From contig CAJWHT010000020.1 in the NCBI GenBank assembly GCA_913041495.1, positions 1 to 46,211 of the forward strand: 46,211 nucleotides of DNA, in the 5' to 3' direction. The translations under genes and the position numbers were made by a program. Below the pieces are notes generated by a model. That model was given only the letters and a program-made list of their open reading frames with translations. It did no database searches and was not told where the DNA came from. Source of the stretch: an uncultured Desulfobacteraceae bacterium. GTDB taxonomy: Bacteria; Desulfobacterota; Desulfobacteria; Desulfobacterales; Desulfobacteraceae. This document shows positions 1 to 7,471 of this stretch, one piece after another; position 1 is the first letter of the stretch; every line of letters begins with the position of its first letter.

Positions 1-2
1 CG

Positions 3-260
3 CTGTCCAATCCGCAGACAGGCGACGTGACCATCGGCAGCTACAAGGGACCGTCCGTCACCTGCAAGGCGAAGTTCATCCCCGTGGCCGGCTACCGCAC
101 GGACAGGAAATCCATCCAGTACCTGCGCGCCAATGACGATATCAGCGTCACCTTCGCGCGCAGAGGCTCGACAGACGTTTATGCTCCGGTTAAGGCGTCG
201 GTGCCGACCTATATCGGGCGGCTGACGATCGCCGCGACCCGGTTCGGGCCGGCGGACTGA
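3..260 (+). CDS. Partial CDS, C-terminal end of an unrecognised protein
   Basis: The reading frame is open from the window edge and stops with TGA at 258-260, giving the last 85 residues of a longer protein. The segment is basic and beta-rich in appearance and I do not recognise a family. There is an internal GTG at 27, but the frame is already open upstream, so it need not be the start. This stretch is visibly more GC-rich than the following kilobases, and its codon use (CGC, GCG, TCG) differs from the genes downstream. It is followed at once by a gene that has lost its own 5' end, so the two may meet at a recombination or assembly join. Confidence 0.5.
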   Translation: MSNPQTGDVTIGSYKGPSVTCKAKFIPVAGYRTDRKSIQYLRANDDISVTFARRGSTDVYAPVKASVPTYIGRLTIAATRFGPAD

Positions 261-261
261 C

Positions 262-954
262 ACGACGGCACCGGAGCCGATCCGGCTGGGCGCGTTCGAG
301 TATCCACCCTTTTACTATGAGGAGGCAGGCGAGGTCCGTGGCATTGCGGTGGATATCATTGATCAGCTTTTCACGCCCATGGGGATTCGAACGACGATCC
401 GGATGCTGCCCCTGAAAAGGGCCCTGGGGTATGCCAGGGAAGGCAGAATAGACGGGATCATGATCCTCATAAAGACAGAAGAGCGCTCCGCATATCTGCA
501 TTACACCGAACCTGTACTCACCGTCCGTGGCCTCATCTGGTCCCGGGCAGACCGTCCCGGCGGCCCCGTTCATTTTGAGCGCCTTGAAGACCTGCGCCAC
601 TATGTCATGGGCGCCACTTTGGGATACAGCTACGGACAGGCACTGGACGAATTGATGGAAACCATGATCGTAAACCGTGCGGCAAGTGATTATCTGAATT
701 ATAAAATACTGCTTACCGGCCGGATTGATATCTTTCCGGGAAACGAAATCGTTGCCAAAGGCCTGTTCAAAAGACATCCGGAGCTTCGCGGCAAATTCCA
801 TCATTCAGACCGCTCGTTTATCGAGTGGGTGCTTCATATGGGCATCAGCAAACGATCATCCCTTGTCCCCCTCATCCCCCGGATCAACACAGCGCTGGAA
901 GAACTGAAAAGTTCCGGGAAAATCCTTGAAACAGTGCGCAGATTCACGGAGTAA
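262..954 (+). pseudogene. 5'-truncated family-3 solute-binding protein (SBP_bac_3-like)
   Basis: The frame encodes the start of a mature amino-acid-type periplasmic binding protein (IRLGAFEYPPFYYEE, then GIAVDIIDQL) and runs to TAA at 952-954, about 230 residues, ending RRFTE. The homologous part begins near 262, but no ATG, GTG or TTG lies in frame between the upstream stop at 223-225 and a GTG at 349. Starting at 349 would remove the first beta strand and the signal peptide. A secreted binding protein without an export signal is probably not functional, so I call it a 5'-truncated pseudogene. Proteins of this family without an adjacent permease often have sensory roles, but nothing here shows that. 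Its 3' end is duplicated in diverged form at 14802-14847. Confidence 0.6.
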
Positions 955-973
955 TCCGTAAGGCATCTGCAAT
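928..973 (+). repeat. Diverged direct repeat, copy 1 (end of solute-binding-protein gene)
   Basis: This segment, covering the RRFTE stop-codon region and about 20 bases beyond, matches 14802-14847 at roughly 38 of 46 positions, including AGATTCAC, ATCCGT and GCATCTGC. In copy 1 the codon after GAG is TAA; in copy 2 it is TCA, so the frame stays open there. The two copies lie just outside the ectoine-type catabolic island. Confidence 0.6.
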
Positions 974-978
974 TTTTC

Positions 979-1007
979 TTGACAGGACCCATGCCAGGCC
1001 TTAAAAT
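979..1007 (+). promoter_or_regulatory. Sigma-70-type promoter of the iclR gene
   Basis: TTGACA at 979-984 is separated by exactly 17 bases from TAAAAT at 1002-1007, so transcription would start near 1014. The IclR-type operator at 1029-1048 lies just downstream, a position suited to autoregulation. Confidence 0.65.
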
Positions 1008-1028
1008 CCGTCACCTATACGAGACAAT

Positions 1029-1048
1029 TGTCACATTATATGTGACGC
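1029..1048 (+). promoter_or_regulatory. Candidate IclR operator, site 1
   Basis: The 20-mer TGTCACATTATATGTGACGC contains the inverted repeat GTCACA-TTATA-TGTGAC. It matches the site at 1933-1952 at 15 of 20 positions, including GTCAC, ATATG and GACGC. A further GAGAC-AATT-GTCAC dyad overlaps its left end (1021-1034). Two matching dyads, one before the regulator and one before the next gene, are what a local IclR regulator would be expected to bind. Confidence 0.55.
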
Positions 1049-1068
1049 AGATAAAATAAGGACCTCAC

Positions 1069-1833
1069 ATGGCAGACAAGAAATACTATCGGATTGCCTC
1101 CCTGGAAAAAGGAATACGGATTCTTGAACTTTTGGCAGAACACGGGGAGTTGAGCGTCAGTGAGGCGGCCCGGCTCATGGATACAAACCGGGCAGGCAGC
1201 CACCGGTTTATTTCCACACTCAAGGATCTGGGATACGTGGAAAAGAACAGCAGCAACAAATACCAGCCCACGCTGAAGGTCATGAGCCTTGCGACCAAGG
1301 TTGCCAACCGGTTTGAAATCCGTCGGGTTGCAAAGCCCTATATGCACAGGCTCTCCATGATGTTCAAAGAGACCATCAATCTGGGGCTGTTCAAAAACCG
1401 GGAAATCATCCACATCGATAAAATCGACAGCCTTGAAGTACTGCGCATGGACTCTGCCCTCGGGGACAAGGCACCGGCCTATTGCACGGGGCTCGGCAAG
1501 GCCATCCTGGCCTTTCTTCCCCAGCACGAACTGGCCCATTACCTGGACAATACCGAGCTTGTTCCCCTTGCCCCCAACACCATCACCGACCGGAACGAAC
1601 TTGAGGCAGAGCTTGAGCGGATACGCAAAAACGGGTATGCCGTGGATGATGAGGAATTGAACGTCGGGCTGCGCTGTATTGCCGCACCGATATTTGACCA
1701 CAACGCATACCCCGCATATGCCATCAGCATTTCAGGACCTGCCATGCGCGTTACCCACAGGACCCTGGAGGAGGCAAAAGATACCCTTTTGACCGCCTCA
1801 GCCGAGTTGTCGAAAATGATGGGCACCCCCTGA
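1069..1833 (+). CDS. IclR-family transcriptional regulator
   Basis: This 254-residue protein has the usual IclR length and architecture. An N-terminal winged helix-turn-helix spans about residues 8-65 (SLEKGIRILELLAEHGELSV, then SHRFISTLKDLGYV). A C-terminal ligand-binding domain spans about 80-250, with the conserved YCTGLGKAILAF and AVDDEELNVGLRCIAAPI segments. The start at 1069 follows an AAGGA-like site. It is transcribed in the same direction as the catabolic genes behind it, with a terminator-like hairpin in between. Known aerobic ectoine clusters usually use EnuR (MocR/GntR type) with AsnC/Lrp-type DoeX, so an IclR regulator here is a departure. The effector is unknown; by analogy it could be a pathway intermediate such as N-acetyl-diaminobutyrate. 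Confidence 0.9.
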   Translation: MADKKYYRIASLEKGIRILELLAEHGELSVSEAARLMDTNRAGSHRFISTLKDLGYVEKNSSNKYQPTLKVMSLATKVANRFEIRRVAKPYMHRLSMMFKETINLGLFKNREIIHIDKIDSLEVLRMDSALGDKAPAYCTGLGKAILAFLPQHELAHYLDNTELVPLAPNTITDRNELEAELERIRKNGYAVDDEELNVGLRCIAAPIFDHNAYPAYAISISGPAMRVTHRTLEEAKDTLLTASAELSKMMGTP

Positions 1834-1868
1834 TCGTCCATTTTCCCCCCTTTTTTTAAATTTCGCAT

Positions 1869-1901
1869 AAAAATCCTTGACAAATGTCGGGGATTTTTTT
1901 T
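1869..1901 (+). terminator. Rho-independent terminator after iclR
   Basis: AAAAATCC (1869-1876) pairs with GGATTTTT (1891-1898) around a 14-base loop and runs into a T tract. It should end the iclR transcript, so the following operon needs its own promoter. A TTGACA inside the loop (1877-1882) could be its -35, but the matching -10 (TTATCC or TATCCA near 1900-1906) is weak. Confidence 0.55.
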
Positions 1902-1932
1902 ATCCATAGTCATGTCACACATAAAACACATG

Positions 1933-1952
1933 CGTCACGCAATATGAGACGC
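1933..1952 (+). promoter_or_regulatory. Candidate IclR operator, site 2, upstream of the catabolic operon
   Basis: CGTCACGCAATATGAGACGC is an imperfect dyad (GCGTCAC against GAGACGC when the base at 1932 is included). It aligns with the site before iclR. It sits about 40 bases before the panB start, downstream of the only visible promoter candidate, fitting repression or substrate-dependent control. A further TGTCAC half-site lies at about 1913. Confidence 0.5.
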
Positions 1953-1992
1953 AAAAGAGTTATTACAAAGCTGAAAAGATGGAGAGGGGACA

Positions 1993-2841
1993 ATGGGTAA
2001 AAAGAAATTAACACGCTGGGACCTCCAGAAAATGAAGGAAAACGGCGAATCCGCCGTCTGGATCACCGCCTACGACTACTGGAACGCAAGCTTTGCCGAA
2101 GAGGCTGGCATGGACATGATTCTTGTGGGCGACTCTTTGGGAATGTGCATATACGGTTACGAGGGAACGGTTCCCGTGACAATGGACCAATGCATCTACC
2201 ATAGTGAGGCGGTCCGCAGGGGGGCGAAAAACACTTTTATCATCGGTGACATGCCCTTTTTGTCCTACCAGGTCAGCGTGGAAAAAGCCGTGTTGAACGC
2301 CGGACGCTTTCACAAGGAGGCAGGCGTGGACGCCATCAAGCTTGAAGGCGGCAAACGGGTATGCCCACAGATCCAGGCCATTTCCGACGGCGGGATGCTG
2401 GTCATGGGACATATCGGGCTGACGCCCCAGAGTTCCGGGCAGCTCGGCGGTTTCAAGGCACAGGGAAGAACGGCGGATGCGGCCTTCGAGCTGATCGAGG
2501 ATGCAAAAGCCATTGAAGCGGCAGGGGCATTTGCCCTGCTGGTGGAAGCGGTTCCACCGGAGGTATGCGATATCATCAGAAAAACGCTGTCCATACCGGT
2601 ATACAGTATCGGCGCCGGTATTGATGCCGACGGACAATTGATGATCTCTTCAGACGTAGCAGGGGTTTTTCAGGCCTTTACCCCTAAGTTTGTTAAAAAA
2701 TATGAAAACCTAGCAGACAAGACCATCCAGGCGTTTTCAGCCTACAGGGACGATGTAAAAAATGGGCGATTCCCCGCCCCTGAACACACCTACAAAATGG
2801 TGGATGGTGAACTGGACCAATTAACAGCCAAATTAAACTAA
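1993..2841 (+). CDS. panB: Ketopantoate hydroxymethyltransferase (PanB) family aldolase in a catabolic operon
   Basis: This 282-residue protein is a clear PanB homologue (usual length about 265). The metal ligands correspond to D47 (VGDSLGM), D86 (IGDMPF) and E118 (IKLEGG). The GHIGLTPQS loop, LGGFKAQGRT and the catalytic glutamate in LLVEAVPPE (about E185) are all present, so the active site looks intact. PanB transfers the methylene group of 5,10-methylene-THF to C3 of a 2-oxo acid, and the reaction is reversible. The gene is first in the catabolic operon, with a good GAGAGGGG ribosome site and 13 bases to the next gene. No other pantothenate gene is nearby, which argues for a catabolic retro-aldol role rather than vitamin synthesis. 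That substrate assignment is my inference. Confidence 0.85.
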   Translation: MGKKKLTRWDLQKMKENGESAVWITAYDYWNASFAEEAGMDMILVGDSLGMCIYGYEGTVPVTMDQCIYHSEAVRRGAKNTFIIGDMPFLSYQVSVEKAVLNAGRFHKEAGVDAIKLEGGKRVCPQIQAISDGGMLVMGHIGLTPQSSGQLGGFKAQGRTADAAFELIEDAKAIEAAGAFALLVEAVPPEVCDIIRKTLSIPVYSIGAGIDADGQLMISSDVAGVFQAFTPKFVKKYENLADKTIQAFSAYRDDVKNGRFPAPEHTYKMVDGELDQLTAKLN

Positions 2842-2854
2842 AGGACACAAAAAG

Positions 2855-3802
2855 ATGAGCGACAGACTGAACCAGATCAGAGATTTCATGGAAAAACAAG
2901 GTATTCCCGGACGGGACGGATATGAACTTGCGCCCAGCGGCAAGGCCTTTCCCGACGGAGCCAACTTCAGAATCGAGATCGCCGGCGTCGAAAGGGCCTC
3001 CACCATGGAAGCCATGATCAAGGAAGCAGACAGACGCAACGTTGTGGTTCACAGAGCCATTGCTGCTGTGGGCGGCGCCACCTTCTGCGATTTTGAAGAG
3101 CTCAAAGCCATGGCCCAGATGGCCAAAGAGGCAAAGATCGAAACCATCCTGACCGTGGGACACCGCAAGGGTTGGGACACCGGTGCCAGCGAACTGAAAA
3201 CCCGGGAAGGCGGGATGCAGGGCTTCCGTTTGAGAGGCTCGGACAATATCTCCTTTCACATCGCCGATATCATGCGGGGCATCGACGCCGGTTTCAGGGG
3301 ATTTCTCGTCTACGACGAAGGGGTCCTTTTTATCCTGAACAAGATGCGCGAAGAGGGATTGATTCCCAAAGAAACCATCTTTAAATTTTCCGTATTCGGC
3401 GGCTACTGCTCGGCAGCCGGTGCCAAGGTGATCGAGAGCATGGGCGCCAACTCCATGAACCCCATCTCCGATGTATCCCGCCCCATTTTGTCCTCCATCA
3501 GGCAGGCCATCAACATCCCCCTTGACGTGTACACCATCGTTGTCAACTCCTTTGGCGGCAGCTTCAGGGCCTATGAAGCACCGGAAATCGCCAAGGTGGC
3601 ATCCCCGTGTTACTTCAAATTCGAACCGGGCACGGCGGAAGACGAAATCTACATGCCCTGGATTGCCGAAGAGTGGCACGAGAACTTTATTAAAGAAAAG
3701 GTCAAAATCGCCTCCATCGTCATGGAAATCATGGACAAACATGCCCCCGAGATGAAGACCTCTCTTCAGGGCCCTGACGACCTGGTACTGACAACCCCAT
3801 AA
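2855..3802 (+). CDS. Conserved protein of unknown function, probable TIM-barrel
   Basis: I do not recognise this 315-residue protein with confidence. It has no signal peptide or membrane segment. Alternating short hydrophobic strands and amphipathic helices (VVVHRAIAAVGG, IETILTVGHRKG, GFRGFLVYDEGVLFIL, IPLDVYTIVVNSFGGS, CYFKFEPG) suggest a cytosolic TIM barrel. Conserved-looking polar spots are VGHRKGWDTG (about 107-116), YDEG (about 153), GYCSAAGAK (about 187-195) and FEPGTAEDE (about 254). It follows the PanB gene by 13 bases with an AAAGGA ribosome site and precedes the aminotransferase by 14, so it is almost certainly co-transcribed and works in the same pathway. A lyase or aldolase partner for PanB is possible but not shown. 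Confidence 0.55.
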   Translation: MSDRLNQIRDFMEKQGIPGRDGYELAPSGKAFPDGANFRIEIAGVERASTMEAMIKEADRRNVVVHRAIAAVGGATFCDFEELKAMAQMAKEAKIETILTVGHRKGWDTGASELKTREGGMQGFRLRGSDNISFHIADIMRGIDAGFRGFLVYDEGVLFILNKMREEGLIPKETIFKFSVFGGYCSAAGAKVIESMGANSMNPISDVSRPILSSIRQAINIPLDVYTIVVNSFGGSFRAYEAPEIAKVASPCYFKFEPGTAEDEIYMPWIAEEWHENFIKEKVKIASIVMEIMDKHAPEMKTSLQGPDDLVLTTP

Positions 3803-3816
3803 GCGAGCGTGACATC

Positions 3817-4983
3817 ATGAGTATAGAATCATTATTTTCCGAACGGAATGCCGGTGTTGAATGGTCGGGCATCCGCATCATGTTTGCCATGGCCGATAAA
3901 ATCGACGGCATCGTGAACCTGGGGATCGGCCAGCCCGACTTTGACACCCCGGTCCACATCCGGGATGCGGCAAAAGAAGGGCTGGACCAGGGATTCACCC
4001 GGTATCCGCCGGCGGCGGGGTTTCAGGACCTAAGAGAGGCGGTGGCTGAAAAGCTGGAACGGGAAAACAAGATCAAAGCCGATCCCGAATCCGAAATTTT
4101 CATATCAGTGGGCGCCATGCAGGGCATCTTCAACGTGATGCTCCACCTGGTGAACCCTGGAGATGAGGTCATGGTGGTGGACCCCGGCTATGACTATTAC
4201 TCCCAGATCCGCCTTTTCGGCGGGGTGCCGGTGCGGATTCCCGCCAGGGAAGAAAACCTGTTCAAGGTCGATCCTGCCGATATAAAACAGGCGATCACCC
4301 CAAAAACCAAAGCACTCATCCTCAACACCCCGTCAAACCCCACAGGTGCGGTGTTTGACAGGCAGATCTTAGAAGAGATCGCCGACCTGTGCAAGGAACA
4401 CAATATCATTGTGATCTCGGACGAACCCTACGAACACATCCTGTTCGACGGCAACCAGCACATCTCCATCGGGGCGCTGCCCGGGATGAAGGATCTGACC
4501 GTCTCCATTTACACCCTGTCCAAGTCCTACGCCATGACCGGCTGGCGGGTGGGGTATGTGGCCGGCCATTCCGCCATCATCAGCGAGATGGAAAAACTGA
4601 TGGAGCACATGGTCTCCGGAGTCACGGCCGTGGCCCAGCGGGCCGCCCTGGCCGCCATAGCCGGATCACAGCAATGTGTGGCAAAGATGGTGGACCGGTA
4701 TGCCAAAAGAAGAGAACTGGTATACGAAGGGTTAAACGCGATCCCGGGGATTTCCTGCATCAAACCGGAATCCACCTTTTACGCCTTTCCCAATATCTCG
4801 TCCTTGGGGATGAGTTCCTGGGATTTTGCCAAGTATATGGCCAAAGAACACAAGGTGGCGGTGGTGCCCGGATCCATCTTCGGTGAAAACGGTGAAGGAT
4901 ACGTGCGCATCTCCTTTGCCACTTCGTCTGAAAATCTTGAAACCGCGCTGGAACGTCTCGCAAGAGGCGTGGCAGCCATATAA
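3817..4983 (+). CDS. Class I/II PLP-dependent aminotransferase
   Basis: At 388 residues this matches fold-type I aminotransferases of the AspC/AlaT group. Visible motifs are NTPSNPTGAVF with the substrate-carboxylate region, DEPYEHI with the PLP-binding aspartate, and SKSYAMTGWRVGY with the PLP lysine. The arginine near the end (YVRISFA) would bind the alpha-carboxylate of the substrate. In the cluster the expected amino donor is L-2,4-diaminobutyrate. Gamma transamination would give aspartate semialdehyde as DoeD does, whereas alpha transamination would give 4-amino-2-oxobutanoate. DoeD is a class III enzyme, so this would be a non-orthologous replacement. Regiospecificity cannot be read from the sequence. 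Confidence 0.85.
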   Translation: MSIESLFSERNAGVEWSGIRIMFAMADKIDGIVNLGIGQPDFDTPVHIRDAAKEGLDQGFTRYPPAAGFQDLREAVAEKLERENKIKADPESEIFISVGAMQGIFNVMLHLVNPGDEVMVVDPGYDYYSQIRLFGGVPVRIPAREENLFKVDPADIKQAITPKTKALILNTPSNPTGAVFDRQILEEIADLCKEHNIIVISDEPYEHILFDGNQHISIGALPGMKDLTVSIYTLSKSYAMTGWRVGYVAGHSAIISEMEKLMEHMVSGVTAVAQRAALAAIAGSQQCVAKMVDRYAKRRELVYEGLNAIPGISCIKPESTFYAFPNISSLGMSSWDFAKYMAKEHKVAVVPGSIFGENGEGYVRISFATSSENLETALERLARGVAAI

Positions 4984-4994
4984 ACGGTTAAACC

Positions 4995-5025
4995 GCCCCC
5001 CGGCCCGGTTATTCGGGCCGGGGGC
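4995..5025 (+). other. Strong intergenic stem-loop inside the operon
   Basis: A near-perfect GC-rich stem (CCCCCGGCCCG against CGGGCCGGGGG, loop GTTATT) fills most of the gap between the aminotransferase and the M24 hydrolase. No T tract follows; a ribosome site (CGGAGGA) and start codon do. It is more likely to affect mRNA processing or stability than to terminate. Confidence 0.5.
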
Positions 5026-5037
5026 GCTTGCGGAGGA

Positions 5038-6216
5038 ATGATGGCCTTATTTTCCAGAACAGAGTTTCTAACGCGGATTGCCAATACCAAATCGGCCATG
5101 GCCCACAAGGGCATTGACATCCTTATGGTCTGCGACCCTGCCAATATGAACTACCTGACCGGTTATGACGGCTGGTCCTTTTACGTGCCCCAGGCGGTCC
5201 TGGTGATAGATGACCGGGAAGAGCCCATATGGATCGGCAGAAAAATGGATGCCAACGGAGCCCGTCATACAGCCTTTATAAAGGAAGATAATATCATTGG
5301 CTATCCAGAGGATTATATCCAGACCGATGTCAAACACCCGATGAACTTTATGGGTGACTTTATTAAGGAAAAGGGATGGGCCGGCAAATCTATCGGCGTT
5401 GAAACCGATGCCTATTACTACACGGCCCGAAGTGATGCCGAACTTAAAAAGAGCCTGGGACGGGATACCCTTCTCAACGGCAACCTCCTGGTCAACTGGG
5501 TAAGGATCGTCAAGTCCGATGCAGAGATCGCCATGATGAAACAGGCAGGCCTCATCGCCGAAAATGTCATGGCCACTGCCATAGATAAAATATCGGCAGG
5601 CACCCGGGAATGCGATGCCGTGGCCGCGGTTTACCAGGCCCAGGTTTCGGGTACCCAGGAATTTGGCGGAGATTACCCGTCAATCGTTCCCATGATGCCC
5701 ACAGGGGAAAAGACAAGCGCCCCACATCTCACTTGGACAGACGAACCCTATGTCAGCGGCCAGGCCGTAAACCTGGAGTTAGCGGGCTGCCGGAACCGCT
5801 ACCACTGCCCCATTGCCAGAACCGCTTTCATCGGCGGGACACCTCCGGAAAAGCTTCAGAATCTGGCGGATATCACCGTAGAGGGGCTCAACCTGACCCT
5901 CGATGCCATAAAGCCCGGCATGACAGGGGAAGATGTGGAACGGGTATGGCGGGAACATATTGCAAAGAAGGGGTTTGAGAAGGAATCGCGCATCGGGTAC
6001 TCCATGGGACTGAACTATCCCCCGGACTGGGGTGAGCACACGGCCAGCCTGCGGCCCGGAGACAAGACCGAACTTGTACCCAATATGACCTTTCACATGA
6101 TCCTGGGAATGTGGATGGACGATTTCGGGTTTGAATGCTCGGAATCCTTCAGGGTGACGCAGACAGGAGCGAAAACCTTTGCCAGTTTTGACAGGAAGCT
6201 GTTTGTCATTGATTGA
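5038..6216 (+). CDS. Ectoine hydrolase-like M24 (creatinase/prolidase fold) protein, paralogue 1
   Basis: This 392-residue protein has the creatinase N-terminal domain (about 1-150, with DPANMNYLTGYDGWSFYV) and the pita-bread catalytic domain (about 160-390, with GLNYPPDWGEHT). It matches EutD/DoeA ectoine hydrolases in length and motifs and is closely similar to the second copy at 11887. Where metal-dependent M24 peptidases carry an aspartate pair, this protein reads NLELAGCRNRYHCPIARTAF, so the metal site appears to be missing, as in creatinase. EutD opens the ectoine ring to N-acetyl-diaminobutyrate. Start: ATG at 5038 and 5041 are in tandem; 5041 has better spacing from GGAGG. The two copies may split ectoine and hydroxyectoine, or act on alpha and gamma acetyl isomers. 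Confidence 0.8.
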   Translation: MMALFSRTEFLTRIANTKSAMAHKGIDILMVCDPANMNYLTGYDGWSFYVPQAVLVIDDREEPIWIGRKMDANGARHTAFIKEDNIIGYPEDYIQTDVKHPMNFMGDFIKEKGWAGKSIGVETDAYYYTARSDAELKKSLGRDTLLNGNLLVNWVRIVKSDAEIAMMKQAGLIAENVMATAIDKISAGTRECDAVAAVYQAQVSGTQEFGGDYPSIVPMMPTGEKTSAPHLTWTDEPYVSGQAVNLELAGCRNRYHCPIARTAFIGGTPPEKLQNLADITVEGLNLTLDAIKPGMTGEDVERVWREHIAKKGFEKESRIGYSMGLNYPPDWGEHTASLRPGDKTELVPNMTFHMILGMWMDDFGFECSESFRVTQTGAKTFASFDRKLFVID

Positions 6217-6247
6217 AAAATAAACAAGGGGATTAAAAAAGGCCGTT

Positions 6248-7420
6248 ATGGACCCTATTCAACAGCGTATCCACGAGTTAAAAAACGAGGTGATCGACCT
6301 GCGCCGGGATTTTCACATGCATCCGGAACTCGGGTTTGCCGAGTTTGAAACCGCCAAAAAGATAGAGCGCTATCTTAAGGATATCGGTTTTACCACCACC
6401 CGGATGGCCGGGACCGGTGTTGTGGCGGTTCTTGACAGTGGCAGACCGGGCCCCTGCCTGATGCTCCGTGCCGATATGGATGCCCTGCCTGTCACCGAAG
6501 CCAATGATATCCCCTATAAATCAAAGAATGACGGCGTGATGCATGCCTGCGGCCACGATGCCCATATGGCCATGCTGCTGGTGGCGGCAAAAGTCCTTTC
6601 GGAAAACCGGGATCTGCTCAAGGGACGTATCAAATTCGTTTTCCAGCCGGACGAGGAAATTGCCGGCGCCATAAAGATGGTGGAAAACCATGTACTGGAA
6701 GGGGTGGACGGCGTGATGGGGCTTCATATCTGGAGCCTGACCCCATCCGGACGGGTCTCCATCTCCCCGGGTGTGGTCATGGGAGGCCTGGATGTATTCA
6801 AGGTGAGGGTCATCGGCAAAGGAGGCCATACCGGCTATCCCCACGAAGCCGTTGATCCGGTGATTGCCGCAGCCAGCATCATCCAGTCGGTCCAGGCCAT
6901 TCAAACCAGGGAAATGGATGCCCAGAAGCCCGTAATTATCATGTTCGGAAAACTTTCGGCCGGGAAAAAATCCAACATCATTCCCGAAGAGGTCTATCTG
7001 GAAGGGACCATCCGGTTTCTCCACGATGCAGATCCGGGAGACCCACAAAGTCCCACCAACCGGTTCATCCGCATCTGTGAATCGGTGTGCCAGGCACATC
7101 TTTGCACCTGCAAAATCGATATCGAACATGAGAACATCCCCCTGGTCAATGATCCCAGGATGACGGATTTTGCAAAGACGATTGCCACAGATGTATTCGG
7201 CAGCCCGGATGTCATTGACGCCGGCCGGTATATCGCAAGTGAGGATTTCAGTGAATACACCTCCCGCATTCCGGGGGTGTTCATATTCCTGGGCTGTGCC
7301 AACACGGATAAGCAAAGCGATATCCCCCTGCACAACCCTAAATTCAACATTGATGAAGACGTATTAACAAAAGGAGTAGAGCTGCATGTCAAAGGCGCTG
7401 TAAATTATACAAATAAGTAG
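6248..7420 (+). CDS. M20-family amidohydrolase, candidate N-acetyl-diaminobutyrate deacetylase
   Basis: This 390-residue protein is an M20D amidohydrolase of the hippurate hydrolase/N-acyl amino acid deacylase type. The N-terminus carries DLRRDFHMHPELGF. Metal-binding motifs are HACGHDAHMAM, with the cysteine ligand typical of this group, and PDEEIAGA. GLHIW and GKGGHTGYPHEAVDP mark the lid/dimerisation domain, and a final histidine lies near the C-terminus (PLHNPKFNIDED). No signal peptide is seen, so it is cytosolic. Standard ectoine pathways use DoeB/EutE, an aspartoacylase-type deacetylase absent here; this enzyme would fill that step. Substrate is inferred from neighbours only. Confidence 0.8.
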   Translation: MDPIQQRIHELKNEVIDLRRDFHMHPELGFAEFETAKKIERYLKDIGFTTTRMAGTGVVAVLDSGRPGPCLMLRADMDALPVTEANDIPYKSKNDGVMHACGHDAHMAMLLVAAKVLSENRDLLKGRIKFVFQPDEEIAGAIKMVENHVLEGVDGVMGLHIWSLTPSGRVSISPGVVMGGLDVFKVRVIGKGGHTGYPHEAVDPVIAAASIIQSVQAIQTREMDAQKPVIIMFGKLSAGKKSNIIPEEVYLEGTIRFLHDADPGDPQSPTNRFIRICESVCQAHLCTCKIDIEHENIPLVNDPRMTDFAKTIATDVFGSPDVIDAGRYIASEDFSEYTSRIPGVFIFLGCANTDKQSDIPLHNPKFNIDEDVLTKGVELHVKGAVNYTNK

Positions 7421-7471
7421 CGCCCCACCCATAAACCATAAAACAGTAACCCAAACAAAAGGAGCTGGATA

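Noticed and set aside
27-260. Short protein starting at GTG 27
   Set aside because: The frame is open upstream to the window edge, so this is the tail of a longer gene rather than a 77-residue protein.
4995-5025. Terminator splitting the catabolic operon
   Set aside because: The stem is strong but no T tract follows, and a ribosome site and start codon come directly after it.
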